64,000 bases of DNA from Rohdeia sp041398665 (lineage in GTDB: Bacteria > Planctomycetota > UBA1135 > GCA-002686595), in NCBI GenBank assembly GCA_041398665.1, contig JAWKUH010000023.1, positions 24,063 through 88,062 on the forward strand. The letters are read 5' to 3'. Below, piece by piece: positions 26,804 to 35,271 of the stretch (positions within the stretch are counted from its first letter, which is position 1; each line of letters opens with the position of its first letter). The notes under the pieces were generated by a model, which did no database searches, had not been told where the DNA came from, and worked only from the letters and a program-made list of their open reading frames with translations. The position numbers and the translations under genes are program-made.

Positions 26804-27366
26804 GACGGAGGCCCGAGAACAGCCATCAGTTCGTGGCGGCTCTGAACCAGGCGGTGCTCCGTCAGGGCATCGACGTGATCGCGGCGCTCGACGACGACCA
26901 ATTCCGGTCCGCGCCGGCGGGACTCGCCCACAGCGGCGCCGGAGCCCACTTCCGCCACATCTACGACTACTACCGCTGCTTCCTGCGGGACGTCGACGGC
27001 GGCCGGGTCGACTACGACCTCCGCGACCGGGACCCGCGCTTCGAGACGGAGCGCGACCACGCCGTGGCCTGCCTCGGCGATCTCGTGGAGCGCCTCGGCG
27101 ACCTGGCGGAGCGCGGCAGCGGCGCGGGCGAGGACCCCTTCGCCGACCGTCCGCTCGAGGCCCGCATGGACGCGGTGGGGGACGCCGGCGAGTTCGGCCA
27201 CTGGAACCTGACGACCGTCCAGCGCGAGTTGCGCTTCCTCGTCAGCCACACCATCCACCACTACGCGCTCATCGCCCTGATCCTCAAGGTCAAGGGCTTC
27301 GACTGCGGTCCCGACTTCGGCGTGGCCCCCTCGACCGTCGAGCACTGGAAGCGCTCCGGTCAGTGA
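26764..27366 (+). CDS. DinB-like four-helix protein
   Basis: 200 aa from an ATG inside the plsC gene (40-bp overlap); no closer start is obvious. Histidines in HFRHIYDYY, GHWN and SHTIHHYALIALIL match the metal-binding triad layout of the DinB/YfiT superfamily. These are metal-dependent thiol-conjugating or hydrolytic enzymes, but a function cannot be assigned. The C-terminus KGFDCGPDFGVAPSTVEHW is conserved-looking. Confidence 0.75.
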   Translation: MGSDQSTVRAVGLGRRPENSHQFVAALNQAVLRQGIDVIAALDDDQFRSAPAGLAHSGAGAHFRHIYDYYRCFLRDVDGGRVDYDLRDRDPRFETERDHAVACLGDLVERLGDLAERGSGAGEDPFADRPLEARMDAVGDAGEFGHWNLTTVQRELRFLVSHTIHHYALIALILKVKGFDCGPDFGVAPSTVEHWKRSGQ

Positions 27367-27378
27367 ACCGAGCGGGCC

Positions 27379-28113
27379 GTGTGCACCGCGAGCTGGTTCC
27401 GTGAGGAGGGGCTCTTCGAGCTCTTCTTCAACCGCGACGAGCAACGGTCGCGACCCAAGGCCCTGCCTCCGCGCGTCCTCGAACTGTCGGGAACGCGCGT
27501 CCTGCTGCCGCTCGACGGGCGCGACCACGGGACCTGGATCGCGGCCAACGAGCACGGCCTCGTGCTCTGCCTGCTGAACCTCTACGAGGCGGAGTACGTC
27601 CCGGCGGAGCCGCGGAGTCGCGGACTGCTCGTGATGGAACTCGCGCACCTGCGCTGCGCGGAAGAGGTGGTCCGCGACGTCGGACGGACCGATCTCGTCG
27701 CGCTCCGGCCCTTCACGCTGGTCGCGTTCGACCAGGAGGGCGGGACGACGTCGAGCCGGTGGGACGGTCGCGAACTCGCGATGCGGCGCGGCGACGGTGT
27801 CGAGCCGCCGCTCGTCTCGTCGGGCTTCGACCTCCCGCGCGTCGCCGACGCGCGCCGCGCGGCGTGGCGCGAACTCGTCGTCGCGAGGGGCGGTCCGAGC
27901 GCGGAGCGGCTCGCCGCCTACCACGCGAGTCGGCTGCCGGAGCCCGGTGCGCTCGCCGTGTCGATGGCGCGCCCCGACGCCTGCACCGTGAGCCACGTGC
28001 ACGTGCGCGTCACGCGCGACGCGGTGCGCATGTCCTACCGGGACGGTGCTCCCGCGGACGGCGGCGACGCCGTCGAACTCGAGCTGCCGCGAGCCGACGC
28101 GGTCCGTCCGTGA
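27379..28113 (+). CDS. NRDE-family (TANGO2-like) protein
   Basis: 244 aa, GTG start followed at once by Cys (MCTAS), as in this Ntn-hydrolase-like family. The FNRDEQRSRP motif (residues about 16-25) names the family, and DGRDHGTWIAANEHGLVLCLLN follows. Biochemical function is unsettled; TANGO2 homologues are linked to haem or lipid handling. Its TGA overlaps the GTG of the fusion gene. Confidence 0.85.
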   Translation: MCTASWFREEGLFELFFNRDEQRSRPKALPPRVLELSGTRVLLPLDGRDHGTWIAANEHGLVLCLLNLYEAEYVPAEPRSRGLLVMELAHLRCAEEVVRDVGRTDLVALRPFTLVAFDQEGGTTSSRWDGRELAMRRGDGVEPPLVSSGFDLPRVADARRAAWRELVVARGGPSAERLAAYHASRLPEPGALAVSMARPDACTVSHVHVRVTRDAVRMSYRDGAPADGGDAVELELPRADAVRP

Positions 28114-30734
28114 CGGGCGGCGATCGTCCGCGACGGCGCGTGTGGCGCGTCGTCGCGCTCGTCTACGCACTGCTCCTCGCCGCGTCCTACGCGGTTCGCG
28201 CGGCGTCGCCGTCCGGCGAAGAAGAGCTGCCGGTCGGTCTGCACGCCGTCGAGGTTCCCGAGGTCCGCGCCGACGGGAGCACGGGCGAGCGCCCGATCGA
28301 GATCGCCTACGGCGACGTCGGTCCGCGGACGGGAGCTCCGGTGATCGTCGCGGTGCACGGCAGCCCGAGCACGGGCGACGAACTCAGCGGCCTCGCGCAC
28401 GAGCTCGAGGACCGTTTCCGCGTGATCTGGGTGCATCTGCCGGGGTTCGGTGACTCGACGCGCGACTTGCCGGACTACTCGTTCGCGTCGCACGCCGTGT
28501 ACGTCGAGGAACTCGTCGACGCGCTCGGGATCGAGCGCGTCCACCTCGTCGGCTACTCGATGGGGGGCGGCGTCGTGCTGCACCTCGCGGAGCGCCTCGG
28601 CGACCGTTGCGAGTCGGTGACGATGCTCTCGGCGATCGGCGTGCAGGAGCTCGAGTGGCTCGGCGACTACACGCTGAACCACGGGGTGCACGGACTCCAG
28701 CTCGGAGCGTTGTGGCTGCTCCACCGCGCCGTGCCGCACTTCGGGGCCCTCGACGGCACCATGCTGTCGCTCGAGTACGCGAGGAACTTCTACGACTCGG
28801 ACCAACGTCCGCTGCGCGGCATCCTCGAGGGACTCCGCGTGCCCGTCCTCGTGGTGCACGGCCGCGACGACCCGCTCGTCCCGTTCGCGGCCGCCGAGGA
28901 GCACCACCGCATCGTCCCGCAGAGCGAGGCCTCCTGGTACGACGGCGACCACTTCACGGTCTTCCTGCACCCCGAGCTCGTCGCGGGCCCGATCGGCGAC
29001 TTCGTCGCGCGCGTGGAGCGCGGCGAGGCGCGGACGCGCTCCGAGGCCGAGCCCGCGCGCGTCGCCGCCGCGCGACTCCCGTTCGACCCGTCGGGGGCGC
29101 CGATCGTCGGCTTCGCGCTGTTCGCGATCTGCGCGATGCTCGCGTTCGCGACGTTCGTCAGCGAGGACCTCACCTGCATCCTCGCGGGTGCGCTCGTCGC
29201 GCAGGGACGGCTCGAGCTGCTGCCCGCGACGCTCGCGTGCTTCGTCGGGATCTACGTCGGCGACCTCCTGCTCTTCCTCGCCGGGCGCTGGCTCGGCACG
29301 CCGGCACTCGCGCGCGCGCCGCTGCGCTGGGTCGTGTCGAAGGAACGCGAGGAGCGCGCGGCCGAGTGGCTCGAGCGCCGCGGACTCGTCGTCATCTTCC
29401 TGTCGCGCTTCACGCCCGGCATGCGCCTGCCGACGTACTTCGCGTCGGGTGCGCTCGGTGCGAGCGCCGCGCGCTTCGCCCTCTTCTTCGCGATCGCGGC
29501 CGGCGTCTGGACGCCGATCCTCGTGTACCTCGCGAGCATCCTGGGCGGCGAGCTGATGGAGAGCCTCGACGCGATCCAGCGCAACCTGCCGCTCGGCATC
29601 CTCGTCACGCTCGTCGTCGGCTACGTCGTCGTGAAGCTCGTGCTGCCGCTGTTCACGTGGCGCGGCCGCAGGATGCTCGTGGGAGCGTTCCGACGCCGCG
29701 TGCGCTGGGAGTTCTGGCCGCCCTGGGTGTTCTACCCGCCGATCGTGGTCTGGATCTGTTGGCTCGCCATCCGTCACCGCAGCGCGGCGGCGTGGTGCGC
29801 CGCGAACCCGGGCATCGAGAACGGCGGCGTCGTCGGCGAGTCGAAGTCGGCGATCCTCGCCGCGCTCGCGTCGCGCGAGCCGGCGCGCTCGGCCGTCTGT
29901 CGCTGGTGTCCGTTGCCCGCGTCGGCGACGTTCGAGGAGCGCGTCGCCGCCTTCGACGCGTTCCGTGAGCGCGAGGGGCTCGGATTCCCGATCGTCGTCA
30001 AACCGGACGCGGGTCAGCGCGGTTCGGGCGTGCTCGTCGCGAAGGACGAGGACGCCGTGCGCGCGTACCTGCGCGAGGCCGAGATCGACCTCGTCGCGCA
30101 GGAGTTCGCGCCGGGGCCCGAGTTCGGCGTGTTCTGGGCGCGCCGACCCTCCGAGCCGCGCGGGCGCGTCATCTCGATCACCGAGAAGGTCCTGGCCGAG
30201 GTCGTGGGCGACGGCGAGCGGACGCTCGAGGAACTCGTGCTCGCCGATCCGCGTGCGGTGTGCATGGCCGACTACTACCTGCACCGGAACCACGAGCGCG
30301 TGAACGACGTGGTCCCGGCGGGCGTGCGCTTCGTCCTGGGCGAACTCGGCACGCACGCGCGCGGTGCGATCTTCCTCGACGGGGCCGAGCTGCTGACGTC
30401 GGAGCTCGAGGACGCGATCGAGGGGATCGCGGGCTGCTTCGACGGTTTCTGGTTCGGTCGCTTCGACGTGCGCGTCCCGAGCCGCGAGTCACTCGCGCGC
30501 GGCGAGGGCATCCGTGTCGTCGAGGTGAACGGCGTCACCTCGGAGAGCACGCACGTCTACGACCCGAAGCACGGTGTGCTCACCGGTTGGCGCACGATGG
30601 CGGCGCAGTGGTCGCTGTGCTTCGAGATCGGTGTCGAGAACGTGCGCCGCGGTGCGGCGAAGCCGAGCCTCGTCGGGCTCCTGCGCGAGTGGGCGGCCTA
30701 CCGCCGCGAGCAGAAGGCGCACCAGGGAGGCTGA
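28110..30734 (+). CDS. Three-domain fusion: alpha/beta hydrolase + DedA/VTT membrane domain + ATP-grasp-like domain
   Basis: 874 aa, GTG start in a GTGA overlap. After an N-terminal anchor (about residues 11-27) comes an alpha/beta hydrolase with oxyanion loop VAVHGSPSTG, nucleophile Ser150 in GYSMGG, an Asp near 253 (HGRDDPLVP) and His281 (GDHFTVF). Residues about 345-530 are a DedA/VTT multi-helix domain with the conserved SRFTPGMRLPTYFASGALG. From about 560, VGESKSAILAAL, PIVVKPDAGQRGSGVLVAKDED, VAQEFAPGPEFGVF and GFWFGRFDVRVPS...VVEVNGVTSE look like an ATP-grasp ligase fold. No frameshift is needed and the linkers are continuous. Predicted membrane protein coupling lipid transport or scrambling to cytosolic or periplasmic chemistry; substrate unknown. 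Confidence 0.82.
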   Translation: MTGGDRPRRRVWRVVALVYALLLAASYAVRAASPSGEEELPVGLHAVEVPEVRADGSTGERPIEIAYGDVGPRTGAPVIVAVHGSPSTGDELSGLAHELEDRFRVIWVHLPGFGDSTRDLPDYSFASHAVYVEELVDALGIERVHLVGYSMGGGVVLHLAERLGDRCESVTMLSAIGVQELEWLGDYTLNHGVHGLQLGALWLLHRAVPHFGALDGTMLSLEYARNFYDSDQRPLRGILEGLRVPVLVVHGRDDPLVPFAAAEEHHRIVPQSEASWYDGDHFTVFLHPELVAGPIGDFVARVERGEARTRSEAEPARVAAARLPFDPSGAPIVGFALFAICAMLAFATFVSEDLTCILAGALVAQGRLELLPATLACFVGIYVGDLLLFLAGRWLGTPALARAPLRWVVSKEREERAAEWLERRGLVVIFLSRFTPGMRLPTYFASGALGASAARFALFFAIAAGVWTPILVYLASILGGELMESLDAIQRNLPLGILVTLVVGYVVVKLVLPLFTWRGRRMLVGAFRRRVRWEFWPPWVFYPPIVVWICWLAIRHRSAAAWCAANPGIENGGVVGESKSAILAALASREPARSAVCRWCPLPASATFEERVAAFDAFREREGLGFPIVVKPDAGQRGSGVLVAKDEDAVRAYLREAEIDLVAQEFAPGPEFGVFWARRPSEPRGRVISITEKVLAEVVGDGERTLEELVLADPRAVCMADYYLHRNHERVNDVVPAGVRFVLGELGTHARGAIFLDGAELLTSELEDAIEGIAGCFDGFWFGRFDVRVPSRESLARGEGIRVVEVNGVTSESTHVYDPKHGVLTGWRTMAAQWSLCFEIGVENVRRGAAKPSLVGLLREWAAYRREQKAHQGG

Positions 30735-30759
30735 GTCCGTGCGGCGCCGATCCCACGCA

Positions 30760-30900
30760 GTTCACAGGGAGCCGGGGAGGACGGGGAGATCACCTGCAGG
30801 TGGAACGCGACAGGCAGGAGAGACGCATCGGTGCGCCCTGAAGGACGGTTCTGTTCCGACGTCCGCGTCTTCTCCCCGTCCTCCCCGGCTCCCTGTGAAC
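30760..30900. repeat. 30-bp perfect inverted repeat with 81-bp loop
   Basis: Arms 30760-30789 and 30871-30900 are exact reverse complements. The loop contains the 12-bp palindrome CACCTGCAGGTG and no ORF of note. The layout resembles a MITE or a large structured RNA/DNA hairpin. No flanking target duplication is obvious. Confidence 0.8.
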
Positions 30901-30910
30901 CTGTGTTCCC

Positions 30911-31001
30911 GCGCGGCACGAAGTGGCGCGCTGCGTTCCCCCGCGCGGCACGAAGTGGCGCGCTGCGTTCCCCGCGCGGCACGAAGTGGCGCGCTGTGTT
31001 C
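30911..31001. repeat. Three tandem copies of a 31-32 bp unit with a GAA-loop hairpin
   Basis: Units begin at 30911, 30943 and 30974. Each contains near-perfect 9-nt arms GCGCGGCAC and GTGGCGCGC around GAA, followed by GCGTTCCC or a variant. One mismatch in the stem is shared by all three. Confidence 0.8.
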
Positions 31002-31006
31002 TGCGC

Positions 31007-31267
31007 GCGGCCGGTAGGCCGCAGCCCTCGAGAGGAGCACGAGGCGCTGCGCTCGGCGCCTTCGGCGCCGAAGCCCACGCATTTCGACACGAAGGGAACG
31101 ACAGGAAAGGACACGAAGAACACGAAGGCGCCGCTGCGTGAACGCAAGGACCCGCGGTGCGCTTGCGCCCCGCGGGTCCCTGCGTCCTTCCGTGTGGTCC
31201 GCCGCCGGAGGCGGCGCCTGGTTCTTCGCCTTCTTCGTGTTTCGATTCGCGTGGCCCGCAGGGCCAC
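31007..31267. repeat. Run of short tight-loop palindromes in non-coding DNA
   Basis: Successive hairpins: GCGGCC/GGCCGC with a 4-nt loop (31007-31022); CGGCGCC/GGCGCCG with TTC loop (31054-31070); GGACCCGCGG/CCGCGGGTCC (31148-31179); GCCGCC/GGCGGC with GGA loop (31201-31215); GTGGCCC/GGGCCAC with GCA loop (31251-31267). Between them lies an ACACGAAG-type iteration (about 31087-31130). No convincing ORF. Confidence 0.7.
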
Positions 31268-31281
31268 GCTGTGTTCTCCCC

Positions 31282-31367
31282 ACGCGACCGAAGGTCGCGT
31301 GTTCGTGGCCCCCCACGCGACCGAAGGTCGCGTGTTCGTTCCACCCCACGCGACCGAAGGCCACGCG
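31282..31367. repeat. Three spaced copies of a CACGCGACC-GAA-GGTCGCGTG hairpin
   Basis: Copies at 31282-31302 and 31314-31334 are perfect 9-bp stems with a GAA loop; the third at about 31347-31367 has decayed on its 3' arm. The array ends just before the stop of the coiled-coil gene (31379), so it could also act at the 3' end of that transcript. Confidence 0.78.
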
Positions 31368-31378
31368 CGGGAGAATGC

Positions 31379-32671
31379 TCAACGACCGCCGTTGCGGCGG
31401 TAGTGCGAGAGGAACGCGTCGTCGAGCACGCGCTTGCGGCGGGTCGACTCGCCGGTGGGGCGGCGCGAACCGACGGGGTGCTCGACCCGCTCGACGAAGC
31501 GCTCCCAGCGCGAGCGCGAACCGTCGCGCGGCGCGGTGTCGCCGGCCGCGGCGAGGGCGACCTCCTGGGCGACCGGCGCGGTCGCGGGCTCGGCGTCGCC
31601 CGGGGCGACCTCGCTCGTCCCCTCGACCGGCGCGGGGCCGGCATCGCCGCCCGCGACGGCCGCGGCCTCGCGCCGTTCGAGGCTCGCGGCGCTCCGCGTC
31701 CTCCGCCGTCTCGCGCGCGAGTCGCGCCGTGCGGTTCGCCGTCCGTTCGACACGGTCCGCCAGCGTCTCGACGGCGCGCTCCACCCGGGCCATGCGACGG
31801 TCCGACCGGTCGCGATCGCGGCGCAGCGCGAAGAACGCCCAGACCGCGACGCCGATCGCGACGGCGCAGAGGACGAGGGGAGCCAGACCCAGGTGCCGCT
31901 CGATTCGATCGCTGCCATGAAGCCGTGTTCCTTCGCGGACGCGGAGCCCTCCGGCCCGCTCTCGGAATCCGAGATCCTACGTTCACCGAGTTCGTCGCGC
32001 AGCGTCGCGACCTCGGTTCGTAGCGCATCGACGTCGGACCGCCCGGGCGCCTCGGCGACGCGCTCCTCGAGCGCGGCGACCTCGCCCTCGAGCACGGCCA
32101 TCCTGGACTCGCGCAGCGTCGCATCCACGCCGCTCTGCGCGAGCTGCTCGCGCGCGCGTTCGAGGTCCTCCCCGCGTTCGTCGAGCTCCGTCCGGAGCCC
32201 ACGGACCTCCTCGTCGCGGGCTCGATCGCGCTCGAACGCGCGCTCCGCCTCGGCCTGCACGGCCGTGGCGAGCGCCTCGCGCTCGAGCGACAGGTTCGCG
32301 ACCTCCGTCTCGAGCTCGCCCTCGCGGCGCGCCCGGGCGTCGAGCGCGGCCTGGGTCGACGTCTCGAACAGCGCGCGCGCCTCGCGCTCCCGACGGAGCT
32401 CGGTCTCGAGCGCCGCGACCCGGTTCGCGACGCCGGCGTCCGCCGTCGCGAGGGCGTCGAAGCGCTCCGACACCTCCTCGCTCGTCGCCAGGGCCTCGGG
32501 GACACGTCGGAAGGGGGGATCGGCGTAGCTGCCGCCGTGCGCCTTGCTCGCGGCGACGCGTTCCTCGATCCCGGCCGGGACCTGACCGAGGTCGCCGCGG
32601 CCGATCGAGCACGCCATGGGGAGGGGCAGGAGCAGGAGGACTGCCGCCCGGAAGAGGTCGGAACCGCGCAT
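31379..32671 (-). CDS. Coiled-coil lipoprotein with a membrane segment; probable double frameshift inside
   Basis: 430 codons as read. Lipobox LPMAC (about residues 17-21), then about 180 residues of Glu/Arg/Ala heptads (LETELRREREARALFE...). Between + positions 31909 and 31682 the annotated frame turns Ser/Arg-rich, while another frame encodes IERHLGLAPLVLCAVAIGVA, WAFFALRRDRDRSDRRM and a further helix ending TAEDAERRE. The annotated frame makes sense again from LERREAAAVAGG to the end. A tandem TCGAT duplication at 31900-31909 and one extra base near 31681 would explain this and cancel each other. TACGAT lies 12 nt upstream of the ATG. Function unknown; an envelope protein. Confidence 0.7.
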   Translation of the reverse strand: MRGSDLFRAAVLLLLPLPMACSIGRGDLGQVPAGIEERVAASKAHGGSYADPPFRRVPEALATSEEVSERFDALATADAGVANRVAALETELRREREARALFETSTQAALDARARREGELETEVANLSLEREALATAVQAEAERAFERDRARDEEVRGLRTELDERGEDLERAREQLAQSGVDATLRESRMAVLEGEVAALEERVAEAPGRSDVDALRTEVATLRDELGERRISDSESGPEGSASAKEHGFMAAIESSGTWVWLPSSSAPSRSASRSGRSSRCAAIATGRTVAWPGWSAPSRRWRTVSNGRRTARRDSRARRRRTRSAASLERREAAAVAGGDAGPAPVEGTSEVAPGDAEPATAPVAQEVALAAAGDTAPRDGSRSRWERFVERVEHPVGSRRPTGESTRRKRVLDDAFLSHYRRNGGR

Positions 32672-32725
32672 GGGGGACCCGAAATCGTATCCCGCGGGTC
32701 CAGCGTCGCGCGCGACGACGCGGCG

Positions 32726-33979
32726 TCAACGGCCGCGTCGACGCGGCGCGCCCGTGACCTCGCGTCGACGCAGACCCAACGAGAGAGCGAGGTTGGGTCC
32801 GCCGCCGCCGCAGAACACGGAGTGCAACGCGGTCGCGCGCGTGCCGTGGTTCGGCAGGAGGATCGCGTCGCCTGGGTGCAGCACGGCGGCGTGCCCGGAG
32901 TCGACGAGGTAGGCCGTGAACTCGGGGCCGAGCTCGACGAGTCCGCCGAGTCGCCCCTGGCCGGGGAGGGCGAGTTCCTCGGCGAGCGCGAACTCGTCGT
33001 GCGCGAGCTCGCGCAGCGCGTCCTCGACCGGGCTCCCCGCGAGCGCGTCCACGACCCAGTCCATCTCGCCGGCGTCGAGCAGCTCCGCGAACTCGCGCAC
33101 GCGGCGCGCGAGCTGCGAGGTCGAGAGCGCGAGCCACACCGTCGCGCCGGCGAGCTGGGTGTAGAGCACGCCGCGCTGTCCGTCGCACTCGACGGGCGCG
33201 AAGCCGTCGTGGTGCATCAGCGCTCCGCCGTTCGGTCGGTTCCAGTACACGATCGGACAGACCGGGCCGAGCGCGGCCTCCGCGGCGACCGCGACGTCGG
33301 CGAACGGGCCGCGCTCCGACTCGACCCACGCGAGTTCGGGCAGCGCCTCGCGCGCGAGCGTCGTGAGGGCGCGGTGTCGTTCGGGATCGCCGCTCGCGTC
33401 GTCGTCGGGTTCGACACCGAACCCGAAGCGGAGGCGCTTCGACGCGTCGTCCGCGGACGTGGAGAGCCGACCGAGCTTGATCCACAGCCCCGCACGAGGC
33501 GCGCGCGCGTCGTCGACGAACGCCGTCGCGAGGTCGCGCTCGGGGTCGGCGCCGCCCTCGACGACGCGCGCGACGGTGAAGCGCCGGGAGTTCGCGAGCC
33601 GTCGCTCGAGGTGGCGACGGAGCGAGTCGGCGTCGACGAGCCGCTCGTGCAGCCGGTCCGACTCGAACAGTTCGTTGCGGCGGCGGCCGAGTTCGTGCGC
33701 GAGCGCGCCCGGCAGCACGACGGGACGCGCCTCCGCGAAGCGCCGCCGCAACTGCGAGGGACGCGACAGTCGCGGTGTCGTGCGCGGGTCGAGCTCGACG
33801 ACGCGTCCGTGCACGCGGCCGCGGCGCACGAGCTCGATCGGGGCGCCGCCGCGCTTCGCCACGGCGTCGAGGAACGCCGCGTCGTCGTCGTCGCGCACGG
33901 TGACGACCTCGCGCGCGCCGTCGATCCGCGTGCGACCGGCGTCCGCGAGCAGCTCCTCGAGCGGGTCGGCACCGTTCAT
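32726..33979 (-). CDS. JmjC/cupin-like double-stranded beta-helix protein
   Basis: 417 aa, ATG overlapping the stop of the MFS gene (ATGA). The centre has YWNRPNGGALMHHDGFAP, then GVLYTQLAGATVWLALS, and later VLHPGDAILLPNHGTRATALHSVFCG. This order (HxD, then Q-x-x-G-x-x-x-W, then PGD...H) resembles JmjC/2-oxoglutarate oxygenase-like cupins. The N-terminal 150 residues are Arg-rich and unassigned. An Fe(II)-dependent hydroxylase is plausible but unproven. Confidence 0.65.
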   Translation of the reverse strand: MNGADPLEELLADAGRTRIDGAREVVTVRDDDDAAFLDAVAKRGGAPIELVRRGRVHGRVVELDPRTTPRLSRPSQLRRRFAEARPVVLPGALAHELGRRRNELFESDRLHERLVDADSLRRHLERRLANSRRFTVARVVEGGADPERDLATAFVDDARAPRAGLWIKLGRLSTSADDASKRLRFGFGVEPDDDASGDPERHRALTTLAREALPELAWVESERGPFADVAVAAEAALGPVCPIVYWNRPNGGALMHHDGFAPVECDGQRGVLYTQLAGATVWLALSTSQLARRVREFAELLDAGEMDWVVDALAGSPVEDALRELAHDEFALAEELALPGQGRLGGLVELGPEFTAYLVDSGHAAVLHPGDAILLPNHGTRATALHSVFCGGGGPNLALSLGLRRREVTGAPRRRGR

Positions 33980-35268
33980 GCCGCACGCTCCGAACCGAAG
34001 CAGGTGCGGTCGGCGGACCGGCGGCGCAGACGCGCCGCGACGATCCACCAGACGCTGCCCGAGACCGCGATGCAGCCCGCGAGGACGAACGTCGTCGCGC
34101 CGAGGTCGAGACCGCCGTCGTAGAGCAGGCCCGCCAGCAGTCCGTAGGTCGCGAACGACGTCGTCATCCCGAGGAAGTCGAGGGCGTGCGTGCGGCCGCG
34201 GAAGCGGTCGTCGACGCTGTGCTGCCAGAAGCTCGTCGACGCGACCCAGATCGCTCCGCCGCCGACGTGGGCGACCGTGACGCACAGGGCGGCGACGTAG
34301 AGCGAGCTCGCGAGTCCGAACAGCGCGTACGCGACCGCGGCGACGGCGAAGCCGAGCCCGATCGTGCGCACGAGCGCGAGCGGCGTCGTGCCGACGACGC
34401 GCCGCGCGACGAACGGTCCGATCGCCGTGCCGACGCCGCGCGCCGCGTAGAGCAACCCGAACGCGAACGGTGCGACGTCGGCTCCGACGTCGTCCTTCGC
34501 GAAGCGCGTGTAGGCGGCGACCGAGAGCAGCACGAGCAGTCCGCCCGCCGGACCCCAGAACAGCTTGGTCACGAGGATCGGCCGGATACCGCGGTCCCGC
34601 GCGTGCCGCCACCCGAGCACGAGATCGCGCCCGAACAGGACGTCGCGCCAGCGGAACGCGCCGGGCTCCGCCGGGCCGCGCGGCAACGCCGTCGCCGCGT
34701 ACAGCGAAGCGCTCACGACGTACGTCGACGAGTCGGCGACGAACGCCGTGTCCGTGCCGAAGTAGAGGACGAGCAGTCCGCCGAGGAGCGCGCCGACGCT
34801 GAGCATCGCGCTCCACGTCCCCGCGCTCAGCGCGATCGCCGCGTGCAGGTCGCCCTGACGCACGGTGTTCGGCAGCGCGCCCTGGCGCGCCGCGTCGAAG
34901 AAGATGCCGAGCCCCATCTGACCGAAGAGCAGGGCGTAGAGCAGCGGCAGTTCGCTCGGCTCGTCCACGAACAGGTAGCAGAGCACCAACGCCGCGCGAA
35001 CGAGGTCGCCCGCCACGAGCAATAGTTTGCGCGGGACGCGGTCCGCCACCGGGCCGGCGAACGGTCCGAGGATCGCGGCGGGCAGGAGCCGCAGCGCGTT
35101 CTCGGTGGCGTAGAGGAGCCCGAGCCCGAGCGCCGCTTCCTCGGCGCCGCCGAGCCTGGCGATCACCGCGAGCCCCGCCGTCTTGTTGAGCCAGTCGCCG
35201 CTCTGGCTCACGACCTGCGCGAGCCACAGCTTCCTGAACTCCGGGTTGCGGCGGAGGACCTGGAACAC
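33976..35268 (-). CDS. MFS transporter
   Basis: 430 aa, GTG start (FQVLRRNPEFRKLWLAQVVSQSGDWL), a beginning typical of the macrolide-efflux/enterobactin-exporter-like MFS group. About 10-12 hydrophobic helices and a loop-2 motif GPVADRVPRKLLLV between TM2 and TM3. Substrate unknown; overlap with the JmjC-like gene suggests the two products act together. Confidence 0.85.
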   Translation of the reverse strand: MFQVLRRNPEFRKLWLAQVVSQSGDWLNKTAGLAVIARLGGAEEAALGLGLLYATENALRLLPAAILGPFAGPVADRVPRKLLLVAGDLVRAALVLCYLFVDEPSELPLLYALLFGQMGLGIFFDAARQGALPNTVRQGDLHAAIALSAGTWSAMLSVGALLGGLLVLYFGTDTAFVADSSTYVVSASLYAATALPRGPAEPGAFRWRDVLFGRDLVLGWRHARDRGIRPILVTKLFWGPAGGLLVLLSVAAYTRFAKDDVGADVAPFAFGLLYAARGVGTAIGPFVARRVVGTTPLALVRTIGLGFAVAAVAYALFGLASSLYVAALCVTVAHVGGGAIWVASTSFWQHSVDDRFRGRTHALDFLGMTTSFATYGLLAGLLYDGGLDLGATTFVLAGCIAVSGSVWWIVAARLRRRSADRTCFGSERAA

Positions 35269-35271
35269 CGG

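Noticed and set aside
30911..31367. CRISPR array
   Set aside because: Units are contiguous or nearly so, with no unique spacers of constant length, and no cas genes are present. The repeats are internally palindromic with triplet loops.
30762..31793. Minus-strand ORF through the repeat block
   Set aside because: Only its first codons (MARVERAVETLADRVERTANR) look real and belong to the frameshifted coiled-coil gene. The rest is translated repeat sequence.
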